64,000 nucleotides of DNA from Streptococcus mitis SK597 (GCF_000148545.1 NZ_AEDV01000083.1:1-64000); one strand, 5' to 3'. Numbered from the stretch's first letter, positions 20,961 through 30,413 are shown. Made by a program: numbers and translations. Notes: a model not told the origin generated them from the sequence alone.

Positions 20961-21908
20961 ATGTCACTCTTTTTAACCTCGATTACGAGTATCATTCCGA
21001 TTATTGCTATTATTGTTTTGGGGTATATTCTTCAGGTGAGGGGATGGTTTGGAGATAGTTTTGGATCCAATCTATCTCGTTTGATCATGAATGTAGCCTT
21101 GCCAGCGTCAATCTTTGTGTCGGTGATGAAATACCTAACGCTAGATAAACTAATCAGTCTTTCTGGAGGACTCTTTTATACTTTTGTAGCATTTAAATTG
21201 GGCTATATCGTAGCTTATATTGCGGTTAGGCTTTTCAAGGTTCGTCCAGGACGGCGAGGAACCATGATTAATACCTTTGTGAATGCCAATACTATTTTTA
21301 TCGGTTTACCATTAAACGTTGCTCTTTTTGGTAATCAGGCTCTTCCATATTTCTTGATTTACTATATCACTAACACGATTTCTACCTGGACATTAGGCGT
21401 GTATGTAATAACGAGCGATAGTAAATCGGGTCAAAGTAAGAAGAAAACTAAATTTGACTGGAAGAAATTGCTTCCAGCTCCGCTTGTAGGTTTTCTTGTC
21501 GCTCTACTATTTTTGATTCTCCGAATCTCCATTCCAGATTTCGCAACAAATACCTTAACTTATGTTGGAAATATCGTCACTCCCTTATCTCTGATTTATA
21601 TTGGTATCGTTCTTGCAAAGGCAGGCTTGAATACTATTACTTTTGATAAAGATACAATTGTCACTTTAGTTGGACGCTTTATCCTAGCTCCTCTGATTAT
21701 GTTTCTTGTATTGAAGTTCTCTGCACCAAATATGGCGACAGTAGAATTTAAGACCTTTATGATTCAGTCCGCTACACCAGCTCTAGCTGTCCTCCCAATC
21801 CTTGCTAATCAGGGAAAAGGAGATGTGGAATTTTCTACGAATGTGGTGACTCTAAGCACGGTTCTATTTATCGTTGTTATTCCAATATTACAAATTTTAT
21901 TAGGATAA
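20961..21908 (+). CDS. mleP: AEC-family permease, probable malate transporter
   Basis: Auxin-efflux-carrier family protein, 315 aa from ATG 20961 (AAAGGA upstream; the in-frame GTG at 20931 has no ribosome site). Seen: about ten membrane segments in two halves with a charged central cytoplasmic loop (SKSGQSKKKTKFDWKK, about 155-170). AEC proteins next to malolactic enzyme import malate or exchange it with lactate. Function follows from context. Confidence 0.85.
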   Translation: MSLFLTSITSIIPIIAIIVLGYILQVRGWFGDSFGSNLSRLIMNVALPASIFVSVMKYLTLDKLISLSGGLFYTFVAFKLGYIVAYIAVRLFKVRPGRRGTMINTFVNANTIFIGLPLNVALFGNQALPYFLIYYITNTISTWTLGVYVITSDSKSGQSKKKTKFDWKKLLPAPLVGFLVALLFLILRISIPDFATNTLTYVGNIVTPLSLIYIGIVLAKAGLNTITFDKDTIVTLVGRFILAPLIMFLVLKFSAPNMATVEFKTFMIQSATPALAVLPILANQGKGDVEFSTNVVTLSTVLFIVVIPILQILLG

Positions 21909-21920
21909 GAGGAAGAGCTT

Positions 21921-24455
21921 GTGAGAACAATTTTGAATTGCATGAAAAAATGGCAGACACTCATCAAGATTACCTTATTTTTATCTATTGTTAGTTTAGT
22001 TATTGTAGAGATAATCAGACTTTTTAAGACAATTTCGTTTGATAAGATTGGAGAAATCTTGGGGGAACTCTCTCCAATAAAAGTCATTGGTTTAGCTTTG
22101 CTCGGTTCTATGGCTGTTGCGCCAATGATGCTCTATGATAGAATCCTAAATAAAGAACTTAATCAGAAACAAAAATTATCTTACTTACTAGAAACAAGTT
22201 GGACTATAAATAGCTTGAATAATATGATTGGCTTTGCCGGTTTGGTGGATGTTGGTTTACGCTATTCTTTCTATGGAGATGAAGAACGCTCTGAAAAAAG
22301 TATGCAAGGAATTTCTCGTGTCATCCCTTATTTTATGAGTGGTTTCTCACTGTTTGCACTGATAAGTTTAATTTTCACAGTTATATTTCCTATTTCAATG
22401 GGGATTAAACAATATTGGCCAGCTCTTTTGGGAGCTTGTCTCTATCTTCCAATTATTTTATTTGTTTCAAATAGAAAAAAATGGGTCTATTTTGGTCAAT
22501 TGAGTGGAAGGGCAATTTTATCTTTAGTGTTAACTTCTGCCCTTGATTGGGCTAGTGTATTAAGTTTTTTCCTTTTGGTTGGCTATGTTTTAGGCTATAA
22601 TTTACCAATTTATGATGTAATCCCCCTCTTTATGATTGCTATTACAATTGGGATTATATCGATGATTCCTGGTAGTCTAGGTAGTTTCGATTTAATTATG
22701 GTATCTGGTTTAGTTGGCCTTGGTATTGATAAAGATCAGGCGCTAAGTTGGTTACTAGTATTTCGTTTATTCTATTATATTCTTCCTTTCTGTTTAGGAG
22801 TTGTTTTATTCTTAAAAAATATGGGTGGCCGACTTAATGAGAAATATTTGGGAATTCCCCAAAAGGTTATTGGATCACTATCCACTATAGTATTGGTTTG
22901 GGGGTTGCGACTGTTTGCTTTCTTCCTAGTGGTGTCAGCTATAGTTCCTCAAGAATTAGGACATCTTCCTTTGTTTAAAGAACTTTCACCTAGCACTGGA
23001 CAGTTTGTTTTTCAACTTCCTAGTATCATTCTCGGTGTTCACTTCTTCCTTCTTGCAAGACTAGTGAAACGACGTTTAAAATTTACATTACCATTAGCTA
23101 CTGTACTAGGTCTAGTAAGCCTTGTTTATTTGAATATTGGTAGTCTTTCATTAGCAAGTAGTTTTTTTCTAATCATTATTTTGTCTATCATATGGTGGAT
23201 TAGAAATACATTTGTTCGCAGTCATTATATTTATGCTTGGGAAGATTGTTGTAAGGATATATCGTATATTGGTGGAAGTTTCTTCTTGACCCTTGTTTTG
23301 TTAGGACATTTGAACCCTCATCATGTATTTGAAGTTAAACATCTTCCTCATTTGATTACACACTGGATTCATCTTTTTGGCTCGTCTCTGATATTGGTGA
23401 TTTCGTATGTTTTGGTACTCCGTGAGAGCAATCAAACCAAAGAGAATTTTGGAGAAGTTTTCGATAAGCAACGTTATCAAGACTTTATTGCAACAATACC
23501 AAATATAAATTTAGATGCTACCCTGGCTTATTTAGATGACAAATACCTTTATTGGTACCAAGAGGATGGTCAAGACAAGGTTGTTTTCCAATTTGCAATT
23601 GAAAATAATAAATGTGTCGTTATGTCGGATCCACTGGCACAGTCAGGATACTTAGAAAAAGGCGTATCTAAGTTTTTAGAGGACGCGGAGGACACAAATG
23701 TCTCTGTTATTTTCTACGAAATTAATCAAGAAACCACCCTATTACTTCATGAATATGGGTACGACTTTATGAAATTTGGGGAGACTGCTCAGGTATTACT
23801 GGATAGATTTACAACCGAAGGAAAACAAGGAAAGAAATTTAGAACCGTTGTTAATCGATTAGAAAGCAAGGGGTATCAATTCCAAGTATTACAACCACCT
23901 TTTGATAAGAAGTTGCTTAACACCCTTAAAGAAATATCGGATAATTGGCTAGATGGTCGTCAAGAAAAAGGGTTTTCACTTGGATTTTTTGATGAGAAGT
24001 ACATTCAATTAGCACCAATAGCTCTTGTAAGGGATAAGGAAGATAGGGTTCAGGCTTTTGTTACCTTTTTAGCTTGTAATGGTCCTGAAGAAGCTAGCAT
24101 CGATTTGATGCGCTACCACTTAAGGACAGCACCTAATGGTATTATGGATTATCTCTTTGTGAAATTATTACTTCATTTTAAAGAAGAAAGAGTTCGTTTA
24201 TTTGAATTAGGCATGGCGCCGTTGTCAAATGTAGGAACTGAGAAACATAGCTTTCTACAAGAAAAAGTAGCCTATCTCATCTATGCCTTCACTAATCGAT
24301 TCTATTCATTTAGTGGTCTTAGACAGTATAAACAAAAGTTTAATCCTATCTGGACACCTAGATATGTTGCCTATCCTCGGGATACTTGGCTTGTTTTGGA
24401 TATGTTAGCAATCTACAGAGTTGATAACCGAAAAGTAAAGAGATTGTCGTATTGA
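21921..24455 (+). CDS. mprF: MprF-like lipid aminoacyltransferase/flippase
   Basis: 844-aa MprF family protein: N-terminal multi-membrane flippase domain (about 1-500, some 13 segments) and C-terminal DUF2156/GNAT-like aminoacyl-tRNA-dependent transferase domain (about 520-840, with FRTVVNRLESKGY and FELGMAPLSNVG). The family adds lysine or another amino acid to phosphatidylglycerol or a glycolipid, lowering surface charge and antimicrobial-peptide binding. GTG 21921 has AGAGGAAG upstream; ATG 21942 is the alternative. Starts 12 nt after mleP, so probably in the malolactic operon. Lipid and amino acid substrates cannot be read. Confidence 0.87.
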   Translation: MRTILNCMKKWQTLIKITLFLSIVSLVIVEIIRLFKTISFDKIGEILGELSPIKVIGLALLGSMAVAPMMLYDRILNKELNQKQKLSYLLETSWTINSLNNMIGFAGLVDVGLRYSFYGDEERSEKSMQGISRVIPYFMSGFSLFALISLIFTVIFPISMGIKQYWPALLGACLYLPIILFVSNRKKWVYFGQLSGRAILSLVLTSALDWASVLSFFLLVGYVLGYNLPIYDVIPLFMIAITIGIISMIPGSLGSFDLIMVSGLVGLGIDKDQALSWLLVFRLFYYILPFCLGVVLFLKNMGGRLNEKYLGIPQKVIGSLSTIVLVWGLRLFAFFLVVSAIVPQELGHLPLFKELSPSTGQFVFQLPSIILGVHFFLLARLVKRRLKFTLPLATVLGLVSLVYLNIGSLSLASSFFLIIILSIIWWIRNTFVRSHYIYAWEDCCKDISYIGGSFFLTLVLLGHLNPHHVFEVKHLPHLITHWIHLFGSSLILVISYVLVLRESNQTKENFGEVFDKQRYQDFIATIPNINLDATLAYLDDKYLYWYQEDGQDKVVFQFAIENNKCVVMSDPLAQSGYLEKGVSKFLEDAEDTNVSVIFYEINQETTLLLHEYGYDFMKFGETAQVLLDRFTTEGKQGKKFRTVVNRLESKGYQFQVLQPPFDKKLLNTLKEISDNWLDGRQEKGFSLGFFDEKYIQLAPIALVRDKEDRVQAFVTFLACNGPEEASIDLMRYHLRTAPNGIMDYLFVKLLLHFKEERVRLFELGMAPLSNVGTEKHSFLQEKVAYLIYAFTNRFYSFSGLRQYKQKFNPIWTPRYVAYPRDTWLVLDMLAIYRVDNRKVKRLSY

Positions 24456-24470
24456 CTATTGGTTTTAAAC

Positions 24471-24497
24471 AGTATAAAATAACTGTCGATTTTTTGT
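24471..24497 (+). terminator. possible terminator after mprF
   Basis: ACAGT / ACTGT stem over loop ATAAAATA, followed by CGATTTTTT. Short stem. Confidence 0.45.
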
Positions 24498-24558
24498 CCG
24501 ACTGCCAAGAGTCAGTTTAATACTATACTAAAATCAAAACGCATTATATAATAGTGAT

Positions 24559-24687
24559 ATGGAATCAACCAAAGAAGAAATACAAGCCATCAAAACACTT
24601 TTAAAAGACTCTAGTACAACTAAATACCAAAAAAGTCTTCAAATCGTTCTATTTTGTCTAATGGGCAAATCTTTGAAATTATCCTAA
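24559..24687 (+). pseudogene. fragment of IS630-type transposase N-terminus
   Basis: A 42-codon ORF reads MESTKEEIQAIKTLLKDSS... KYQKSLQIVLFCLMGKS and then stops. From memory this resembles the start of IS630-family transposases (KYHKRLQIVLFRLMGKSYKE-like). The remainder is gone. A TATATAAT box ends six bases before the ATG. Confidence 0.5.
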
Positions 24688-24746
24688 AAGAATTGAAAGA
24701 ATTATGAAAGAATTTTCGAAAAATTTTAAAATATTCTGAAATATTC

Positions 24747-24775
24747 TTGACAGCTAATGAAAAAGGTGGTAAGAT
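24747..24775 (+). promoter_or_regulatory. promoter of the trpXYZ attenuator transcript
   Basis: -35 TTGACA (24747-24752), 17-nt spacer, -10 TAAGAT (24770-24775). A near-consensus promoter about 400 nt upstream of the transporter genes, so the transcript has a long leader. Confidence 0.8.
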
Positions 24776-24807
24776 AGAAAACATCAAAAAAGAAAGCAGA
24801 AAAAGAA

Positions 24808-24867
24808 ATGAATAAGAAACAAGCTGTAACAATGAATCAAAACTTTTACTTTAGCTACTTTAGATAG
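24808..24867 (+). CDS. aromatic leader peptide
   Basis: 19-codon ORF, MNKKQAVTMNQNFYFSYFR, starting about 26 nt after the predicted transcription start. Six of its last seven residues before Arg include three Phe and two Tyr, which suggests an attenuation leader that senses aromatic aminoacyl-tRNA. There are no Trp codons. Weak purine-rich ribosome site (AGAAAAAGAA). Confidence 0.6.
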   Translation: MNKKQAVTMNQNFYFSYFR

Positions 24868-24868
24868 T

Positions 24869-25040
24869 GTTTGTAGACATGTCACCGTGGATGCAAACAG
24901 TTCAAGCAATTTGTTTGTATCTATGTGGCTAAGATTTTTGATTGTGGTCCATATAGATGAATATCTAAATGGACTAGCTAAGTTGTAACTTGTTAGATTA
25001 TTTCAAGCATCCGTTTAGGTATTATCTAGGCGGTTTTTTG
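24869..25040 (+). promoter_or_regulatory. attenuator with alternative hairpins upstream of trpXYZ
   Basis: GTTTG (24869-) can pair with CAAAC (about 24894-24898), which can instead pair with the next TGTTTG (about 24913-24919), giving mutually exclusive hairpins. These are followed by CCATATAGAT/ATCTAAATGG (about 24949-24972) and a terminator: stem CCGTTTAG (25011-25018) / CTAGGCGG (25026-25033) with two G-U pairs, then six T. The T-box consensus AGGGTGGNACCGCG is absent. Confidence 0.6.
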
Positions 25041-25044
25041 TTTT

Positions 25045-25149
25045 ATACTCTTCGAAAATCTCTTCAAACCACGTCAACGTCGCCTTGCCGTACTCAAGTA
25101 CAGCCTGCGGCTAGTTTCCTAGTTTGCTCTTTGATTTTCATTGAGTATT
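25045..25149 (+). repeat. BOX element
   Basis: Runs from ATACTCTTCGAAAATC to TTCATTGAGTATTA and contains GTCGCCTTGCCGTACTCAAGTACAGCC (boxB-like, in part). It lies between the attenuator terminator and the transporter start, so it forms part of the leader. Confidence 0.85.
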
Positions 25150-25174
25150 ATCTTTTCTGAGAAGGAGTTTCATT

Positions 25175-26152
25175 ATGAAAGTTGTTCGAAAATTGCTAGC
25201 ACCCCTCTTGGTAGTGGGGATCCTCTTAACCTCTCTGATCAGTTTGCATCAGTTGAAGGCAGATAAGAAAAAAGATGTGTTTCGTATCGGTATTTCGCAG
25301 TTTATTACTCATCAATCTTTGGACGCTACTAGAGAAGGTTTTGTGGATGAGTTGGCCAAGCAAGGCTATATTGAGGGGAAAAATATCGAGATTGATTTGC
25401 AAAATGCACAGGGTGAGCAAAGAAATCTAAAAACCATTTCCCAGCAACTAGCAGAATCTAGTGATGTCGTTCTAGCCATCGCAACACCTTCTGCCCAGAG
25501 CTTGGCCAATACAACACAAACGACACCTGTTATCTTTTCAGCGGTAACAGATCCTGTCAGTGCCAAGCTAGTTGAGTCAAGAGAACATCCTGGGGGCAAT
25601 GTAACTGGGACAAGCGATCAGTCATCAGATGCCATTTCAACCCAAATCAATTTGATAAAGAAAGTGTTGCCAAAAGCTAAAACAATTGGAATCCTCTATA
25701 CTCAGAGCGAGCCCAATTCAGTTGTCCAAAAGGATGAAGCTAAGCGTCTTCTGGAAGAAAAAGGCTTTACTGTTGTTGAAAAAACAATCTTGGACAGTAA
25801 CAACGTCAAGGCTGCAGCAGAAAGCTTGATGGCAGAGGTGGATATGGTTTTTGTCCCAACGGATAATATCATTTCGTCAACCATGGAAACAGTTAAGCAG
25901 GTTTCTATTAAACACAAGGTTCCAGTATTCGGTGGTTCAACAGAAATGATTGCTGTTGGTGGCTTGTATAACTACGGAACCAATTATGAAGAATTGGGAC
26001 GTCAGACAGCAAGAATGCTGGTTCGTGTCTTAAAAGGTGAGAAGCCAGAAAATATAGCAGTTGAGTTGCCTGAAAAGCTGGAATTGCACACAAATCAAGA
26101 AATGGCAGATGCACTAGGAATTGATATTAGTAAGTTAGAAGGAAAGGAATAA
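25175..26152 (+). CDS. trpX: ABC transporter substrate-binding protein, TrpX type
   Basis: 325-aa periplasmic-binding-type protein (ABC_sub_bind family). Seen: N-terminal hydrophobic signal or anchor (5-25) without a lipobox Cys; then two Rossmann-like lobes, with DVVLAIATPSAQSLANTT, FSAVTDPVSAKLV and AVGGLYNYGTNYEELGRQTARM. Homologous streptococcal trpXYZ operons are proposed tryptophan importers. Substrate assignment is from family and from the attenuator, whose leader favours aromatic amino acids generally. Confidence 0.8.
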   Translation: MKVVRKLLAPLLVVGILLTSLISLHQLKADKKKDVFRIGISQFITHQSLDATREGFVDELAKQGYIEGKNIEIDLQNAQGEQRNLKTISQQLAESSDVVLAIATPSAQSLANTTQTTPVIFSAVTDPVSAKLVESREHPGGNVTGTSDQSSDAISTQINLIKKVLPKAKTIGILYTQSEPNSVVQKDEAKRLLEEKGFTVVEKTILDSNNVKAAAESLMAEVDMVFVPTDNIISSTMETVKQVSIKHKVPVFGGSTEMIAVGGLYNYGTNYEELGRQTARMLVRVLKGEKPENIAVELPEKLELHTNQEMADALGIDISKLEGKE

Positions 26153-26163
26153 GGAGGTTTAAG

Positions 26164-27057
26164 ATGAATTTTGTGTTATCTAGTTTATCAGAAGGTTTGT
26201 TGTGGTCTATTATGGCGATTGGGGTCTACTTGACTTTCCGTATTTTGGATATTGCGGATATGACTGCTGAAGGAGCCTTTCCACTGGGGGCGGCTGTCGT
26301 CGTATCTCAGATACAGTCAGGGACAAATCCTTGGATTGCGACCTTACTTGCTTTGCTGGCAGGTATGGTAGCAGGTCTTGTATCAGGAATGCTTCATACC
26401 AAGATGAAAATTCCAGCTCTCTTGACAGGGATTGTGACCTTGACAGGGCTTTATTCGATCAATATTAAAATCATGGGAAGTGTGCCCAATCTTTCCTTGG
26501 GAGATTCTTCAACTGTCTTTAAACAGTTGGCTAGCTTGGGACTGACAACTGAAGAAGCTGTTTTCACGCTCAGCTTGGTTTGTCTCTTACTTGTTTGTTT
26601 GGTCTTGACTCTTTTGATGAAAACAGAGATTGGCTTGGTCTTGCGTTCGACTGGTGACAATATTCCGATGAGTGAGGCAAATGGGGTCAATGTAGACACC
26701 ATGAAGATTGTTGGTTACATGATTTCAAACGGCTTGATTGCCCTATGTGGTTCCTTGTTTGCCCAAAATGATGGATTTTCGGATGTGACTTCTGGGACAG
26801 GAACCATCGTTGTTGGTTTGAGTGCAGTCATTATTGCGGAAGTCTTGATACACGACTTGACCATTGGAGGCCGCTTGTTATCTATCGGAATCGGTGCTAT
26901 TGTTTACCGTTTGATTATTTTAAATATCTATGAAATTCCAAATCTAGATCAAAATCTGGTTCGTCTCTTTAATGCAATCTTGTTAGCCTTAGTTTTATTT
27001 GCACCAGAATTGCAAAAGCGATTAAAGATTCGTGGTCTGAAATTGAGAAATGAATAG
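26164..27057 (+). CDS. trpY: ABC transporter permease, TrpY type
   Basis: 297-aa BPD_transp_2 family permease (branched-chain amino acid/ribose type) with about eight membrane segments. Seen: LDIADMTAEGAFPLGAAV near the N-terminus and GLRSTGDNIPMSEANGVNVD-like cytoplasmic loop (VLRSTGDNIPMSEANG), which contacts the ATPase. Eleven nt after trpX with GGAGG ribosome site. Confidence 0.82.
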   Translation: MNFVLSSLSEGLLWSIMAIGVYLTFRILDIADMTAEGAFPLGAAVVVSQIQSGTNPWIATLLALLAGMVAGLVSGMLHTKMKIPALLTGIVTLTGLYSINIKIMGSVPNLSLGDSSTVFKQLASLGLTTEEAVFTLSLVCLLLVCLVLTLLMKTEIGLVLRSTGDNIPMSEANGVNVDTMKIVGYMISNGLIALCGSLFAQNDGFSDVTSGTGTIVVGLSAVIIAEVLIHDLTIGGRLLSIGIGAIVYRLIILNIYEIPNLDQNLVRLFNAILLALVLFAPELQKRLKIRGLKLRNE

Positions 27058-27069
27058 GAGGAGAAAGTT

Positions 27070-27873
27070 ATGGCAAGTTTGTTAACACTTGAAAATATTC
27101 ACAAAACATTTGAAGCAGGGACGGTCAATGAGAACCATGTCCTCAAAGGATTAGACTTAGAGGTTGAAGAGGGAGATTTTATCTCTGTGATTGGTGGAAA
27201 TGGAGCAGGGAAATCCACTTTGATGAATATCTTGGCCGGCAATCTATCTGTGGATGAAGGGGACCTTTTATTGGCAGGGAAATCCATTAAAAATCTGAGT
27301 GTCAGAAAGAGAGCCAAGGATATCGCCCGTGTTTTTCAAGATCCTAAGATGGGGACAGCTTCTCGTTTGACGATTGAGGAGAATATGGCTATTGCCTTGA
27401 GACGCGGGCAGAAGAGAGGGCTTGGTTGGGGCGTGAAGGAGAAGGATAGAATCCAGTTCCAAGAGGCCTTGAAGGAGTTGAATATTGGTCTTGAAAACCG
27501 CTTGAAAGTGGATACTCAATACCTCTCAGGAGGACAAAGACAGGCCTTGACCCTAGTCATGGCAGCTCTGGTGAAACCCAAACTTTTGCTTTTGGATGAA
27601 CATACTGCGGCACTTGATCCAAAAACCAGTCAAATGGTGATGGACTTGACGCAAAAGATTGTGGAACACCATCAGTTGACGACTTTGATGATTACCCACG
27701 ATATGAACCATGCTATTGAGTACGGAAATCGTCTCATTATGCTCTATCAAGGCAAGATAGTGGTGGATGTCAAGGGAGAGGAGAAAAAGCATCTGACGGT
27801 TGAAGACCTCATGCATCTCTTCCAGAAAAATAGTGGCCAAAGTTTGGTCAGTGATGAATTGGTTTTGGGATAA
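27070..27873 (+). CDS. trpZ: ABC transporter ATPase, TrpZ type
   Basis: 267-aa ATPase. Seen: Walker A GGNGAGKS (about 42-49), FQDPKMGTAS Q-loop, signature LSGGQRQA, Walker B LLLLDEHTAALD (His where most have Pro), H-loop ITHD. Third gene of the transporter operon, followed by a terminator. Confidence 0.85.
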   Translation: MASLLTLENIHKTFEAGTVNENHVLKGLDLEVEEGDFISVIGGNGAGKSTLMNILAGNLSVDEGDLLLAGKSIKNLSVRKRAKDIARVFQDPKMGTASRLTIEENMAIALRRGQKRGLGWGVKEKDRIQFQEALKELNIGLENRLKVDTQYLSGGQRQALTLVMAALVKPKLLLLDEHTAALDPKTSQMVMDLTQKIVEHHQLTTLMITHDMNHAIEYGNRLIMLYQGKIVVDVKGEEKKHLTVEDLMHLFQKNSGQSLVSDELVLG

Positions 27874-27875
27874 AG

Positions 27876-27909
27876 AAAAAGGCTGAGATCCAGTGTCTCA
27901 GTCTTTTAT
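27876..27909. terminator. trpXYZ terminator
   Basis: GGCTGAGA (27881-27888) with TCTCAGTC (27896-27903), one G-U pair, then TTTT. AAAGAAAAA precedes the stem, so it may act on both strands. Confidence 0.85.
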
Positions 27910-27942
27910 TAGTACAAATGGATAGGCAGAAATATGAAATTG

Positions 27943-28056
27943 ATACTCTTCTAAAATCTCTTCAAACCGTGTCAGCTCTATCTGCAACCTCAAAACAGTG
28001 TTTTGAGCAGCCTACGGCTAGCTTCCTAGTTTGCTCTTTGATTTTCATTGAGTATA
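27943..28056 (+). repeat. BOX element with one boxB
   Basis: ATACTCTTCTAAAATC start, CTCAAAACAGTGTTTTGAG internal hairpin (boxB), TTTTCATTGAGTATA end. The most complete A-B-C copy in the window. Confidence 0.88.
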
Positions 28057-28154
28057 AATTCAGTAAGGAGCCCTCTTTTGCAGAAAAGCAGGGTTCTTTT
28101 TGCTGTCTATTCCATCTCTGAAAGTGTAGAACAAACTAGTCAGTTCGCCTTCTT

Positions 28155-28164
28155 TGTGTTATAA
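28155..28164 (+). promoter_or_regulatory. yneF promoter -10
   Basis: TGTGTTATAATG: extended TG-T-TATAAT, about 30 nt before the yneF start, with AGGAG ribosome site. Confidence 0.6.
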
Positions 28165-28195
28165 TGAAAGAGACTCAAAAAGAAACAGGAGAAAT

Positions 28196-28447
28196 ATGAT
28201 GGATTTACTATTAGCAATTGTATTGATTGTGCTAGCTTTTCTAGGAGGAGCTCTTGGAGGAATGTACTTGGTTCGTAAGCAAATTGAAAAAGAATTTGCT
28301 GACAACCCACGTTTGAATGCTGAAGCAGTTCGTACTCTTTTGAGTGCAAATGGTCAAAAACCAAGCGAAGCCAAGGTACAACAAGTTTACCACCAAATCA
28401 TCCGCCAACAAAAGGCAGCCCTTGCTAACAATAAAAAGAAAAAATAA
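28196..28447 (+). CDS. yneF: YneF/UPF0154 family small membrane protein
   Basis: 83-aa protein with one N-terminal membrane helix (4-26, with small residues GGALGGMY) and a charged cytoplasmic tail ([22 protein letters not shown]). UPF0154 family, function unknown, widely conserved in Firmicutes. Start at 28196 or the next codon (ATGATG). Single gene. Confidence 0.88.
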
Positions 28448-28455
28448 ATAAGGAA

Positions 28456-28481
28456 AAGTCTGGGATGAAAGTTCCAGACTT
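28456..28481 (+). terminator. hairpin after yneF
   Basis: AAGTCTGG / CCAGACTT 8-bp stem without T tract; AGGAAAAGTCT can alternatively pair with AGACTTTTTCCT at about 28511-28523, giving a longer stem followed by T-rich sequence. Confidence 0.5.
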
Positions 28482-28650
28482 CTCACTATGTTGGCTAAGG
28501 GTTTAGGGATGAGACTTTTTCCTTGCATTCTATTGATATTTGATTATGATTAAGAGAGATAGTTGTTGATTAGGCTGTCATTATTCAGTTCATAAGGAAC
28601 GGTAATCATAATGAACTATCAATCAGAAAAAAGACTAGAAAGAAGACTGT

Positions 28651-29445
28651 ATGGATAATCGACCAATTGGTTTTTTGGATTCGGGTGTCGGGGGCTTGAC
28701 CGTTGTGCGCGAGCTCATGCGCCAGCTTCCCCATGAAGAAATCGTCTATATTGGAGATTCGGCACGGGCGCCCTATGGTCCCCGTCCTGCTGAGCAAATT
28801 CGTGAATATACTTGGCAGTTGGTCAACTTTCTCTTGACCAAGGATGTTAAGATGATTGTCATTGCTTGTAACACTGCGACTGCGGTCGTCTGGGAAGAAA
28901 TCAAGGCTCAACTAGATATACCAGTCCTGGGTGTGATTTTGCCAGGAGCTTCGGCAGCTATCAAGTCCAGTCCAGGTGGGAAAATCGGAGTGATTGGAAC
29001 ACCCATGACGGTACAATCAGACATATACCGTCAGAAAATTCATGATCTGGATCCGGACTTACAGGTGGAGAGTTTGGCCTGTCCCAAGTTTGCTCCCTTG
29101 GTTGAGTCGGGGGCCCTGTCGACCAGTGTCACCAAGAAAGTGGTCTATGAAACCCTGCGTCCCTTGGTTGGGAAGGTGGATAGCCTGATTTTGGGTTGTA
29201 CCCATTATCCGCTTCTCAGACCTATTATTCAAAATGTTATGGGGCCCAAGGTTCAACTTATCGATAGTGGGGCAGAGTGTGTACGGGACATCTCAGTCTT
29301 ACTTAATTATTTTGAAATCAATCGTGGTCGCGATGCTGGACCACTCCATCACCGTTTTTACACAACAGCCAGCAGCCAAAGTTTTGCACAAATTGGTGAA
29401 GAATGGCTGGAAAAAGAAATTCATGTGGAGCATGTAGAATTATGA
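28651..29445 (+). CDS. murI: glutamate racemase
   Basis: Makes D-glutamate for peptidoglycan. 264 aa. Seen: [13 protein letters not shown] at the N-terminus, first catalytic Cys in VIACNTATA (about Cys74), second catalytic Cys in GCTHYPLL (about Cys185). Stop overlaps the next ATG (ATGA at 29442-29445). First gene of a long operon that runs to yidD. Confidence 0.95.
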   Translation: MDNRPIGFLDSGVGGLTVVRELMRQLPHEEIVYIGDSARAPYGPRPAEQIREYTWQLVNFLLTKDVKMIVIACNTATAVVWEEIKAQLDIPVLGVILPGASAAIKSSPGGKIGVIGTPMTVQSDIYRQKIHDLDPDLQVESLACPKFAPLVESGALSTSVTKKVVYETLRPLVGKVDSLILGCTHYPLLRPIIQNVMGPKVQLIDSGAECVRDISVLLNYFEINRGRDAGPLHHRFYTTASSQSFAQIGEEWLEKEIHVEHVEL

Positions 29446-30413
29446 CAAATAAAATTTATGAATACAAGGATGACCAGGACTGGTATGTTGGAAACTATAG
29501 TATTTTTGGTGGTGTCCGGACTTTGAATGGTGATGACTTGGATTTTCCTCTATTTGAGTTTGCCCAAAGATTTCGAAATGAGGAACAAGGTTTTCCTATT
29601 TCTGTGATTGTTTTACGCTATGGTTCTCTCTACCGTTTAATGTCTTTTGTGGTAGATATCCTCAACCAAGAAGCAGGACGTAACTTGGAAGTTATTCAAC
29701 GTCAGGGGGCTTTGCTCCTGGTTGAAAATGGGCAACTCCTACATGTAGAATTGCCTAAAGAAGGTGTTGATGTAGAAGCCTTCTTTGAGACAAACAAGGT
29801 CAGAGAAACCTTATTGATTGCGACTCGTAACGAGGGCAAGACCAAGGAATTCCGAGCTATCTTTGACAAGCTAGGCTACGATGTGGAAAATCTCAATGAC
29901 TACCCTGACTTGCCTGAAGTAGCAGAAACAGGTATGACCTTTGAAGAAAATGCCCGCCTCAAGGCAGAAACCATTTCCCAATTAACGGGCAAGATGGTTC
30001 TGGCAGATGATTCTGGACTTAAAGTTGATGTCCTTGGTGGCTTGCCAGGTGTCTGGTCAGCTCGTTTCGCAGGAGTGGGAGCTACTGACCGTGAAAACAA
30101 TGCCAAACTCTTGCACGAATTGGCCATGGTCTTTGAACTCAAGGACCGCTCGGCTCAATTCCATACAACCCTAGTCGTAGCCAGTCCCAACAAGGAAAGC
30201 TTGGTTGTTGAAGCAGACTGGCCTGGCTATATTAACTTTGAACCCAAGGGTGAAAATGGCTTCGGCTATGACCCTCTCTTCCTTGTGGGAGAGACAGGCA
30301 AGTCCTCAGCTGAATTAACTCTTGAAGAAAAAAATAGTCAATCTCACCGTGCCTTAGCCGTTAAGAAACTTTTGGAGGTATTTCCATCATGGCAAAGCAA
30401 ACCATCATTGTAA
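29442..30413 (+). CDS. rdgB: XTP/dITP diphosphatase with N-terminal extension
   Basis: 323-aa fusion. Residues about 1-125 form a streptococcus-type domain of unknown function (starts [14 protein letters not shown]). Residues 127-323 are a complete RdgB/HAM1 pyrophosphatase: [42 protein letters not shown]. The enzyme removes ITP, dITP and XTP. Start 29442 overlaps the murI stop; the in-frame start at 29403 is inside murI. Overlaps the phosphoesterase gene by 25 nt. Confidence 0.92.
   Translation: MTNKIYEYKDDQDWYVGNYSIFGGVRTLNGDDLDFPLFEFAQRFRNEEQGFPISVIVLRYGSLYRLMSFVVDILNQEAGRNLEVIQRQGALLLVENGQLLHVELPKEGVDVEAFFETNKVRETLLIATRNEGKTKEFRAIFDKLGYDVENLNDYPDLPEVAETGMTFEENARLKAETISQLTGKMVLADDSGLKVDVLGGLPGVWSARFAGVGATDRENNAKLLHELAMVFELKDRSAQFHTTLVVASPNKESLVVEADWPGYINFEPKGENGFGYDPLFLVGETGKSSAELTLEEKNSQSHRALAVKKLLEVFPSWQSKPSL

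Noticed and set aside
24869..25040. T-box riboswitch before trpXYZ
   Set aside because: The conserved T-box sequence AGGGTGGNACCGCG is absent, and a leader peptide with competing hairpins explains the region better.
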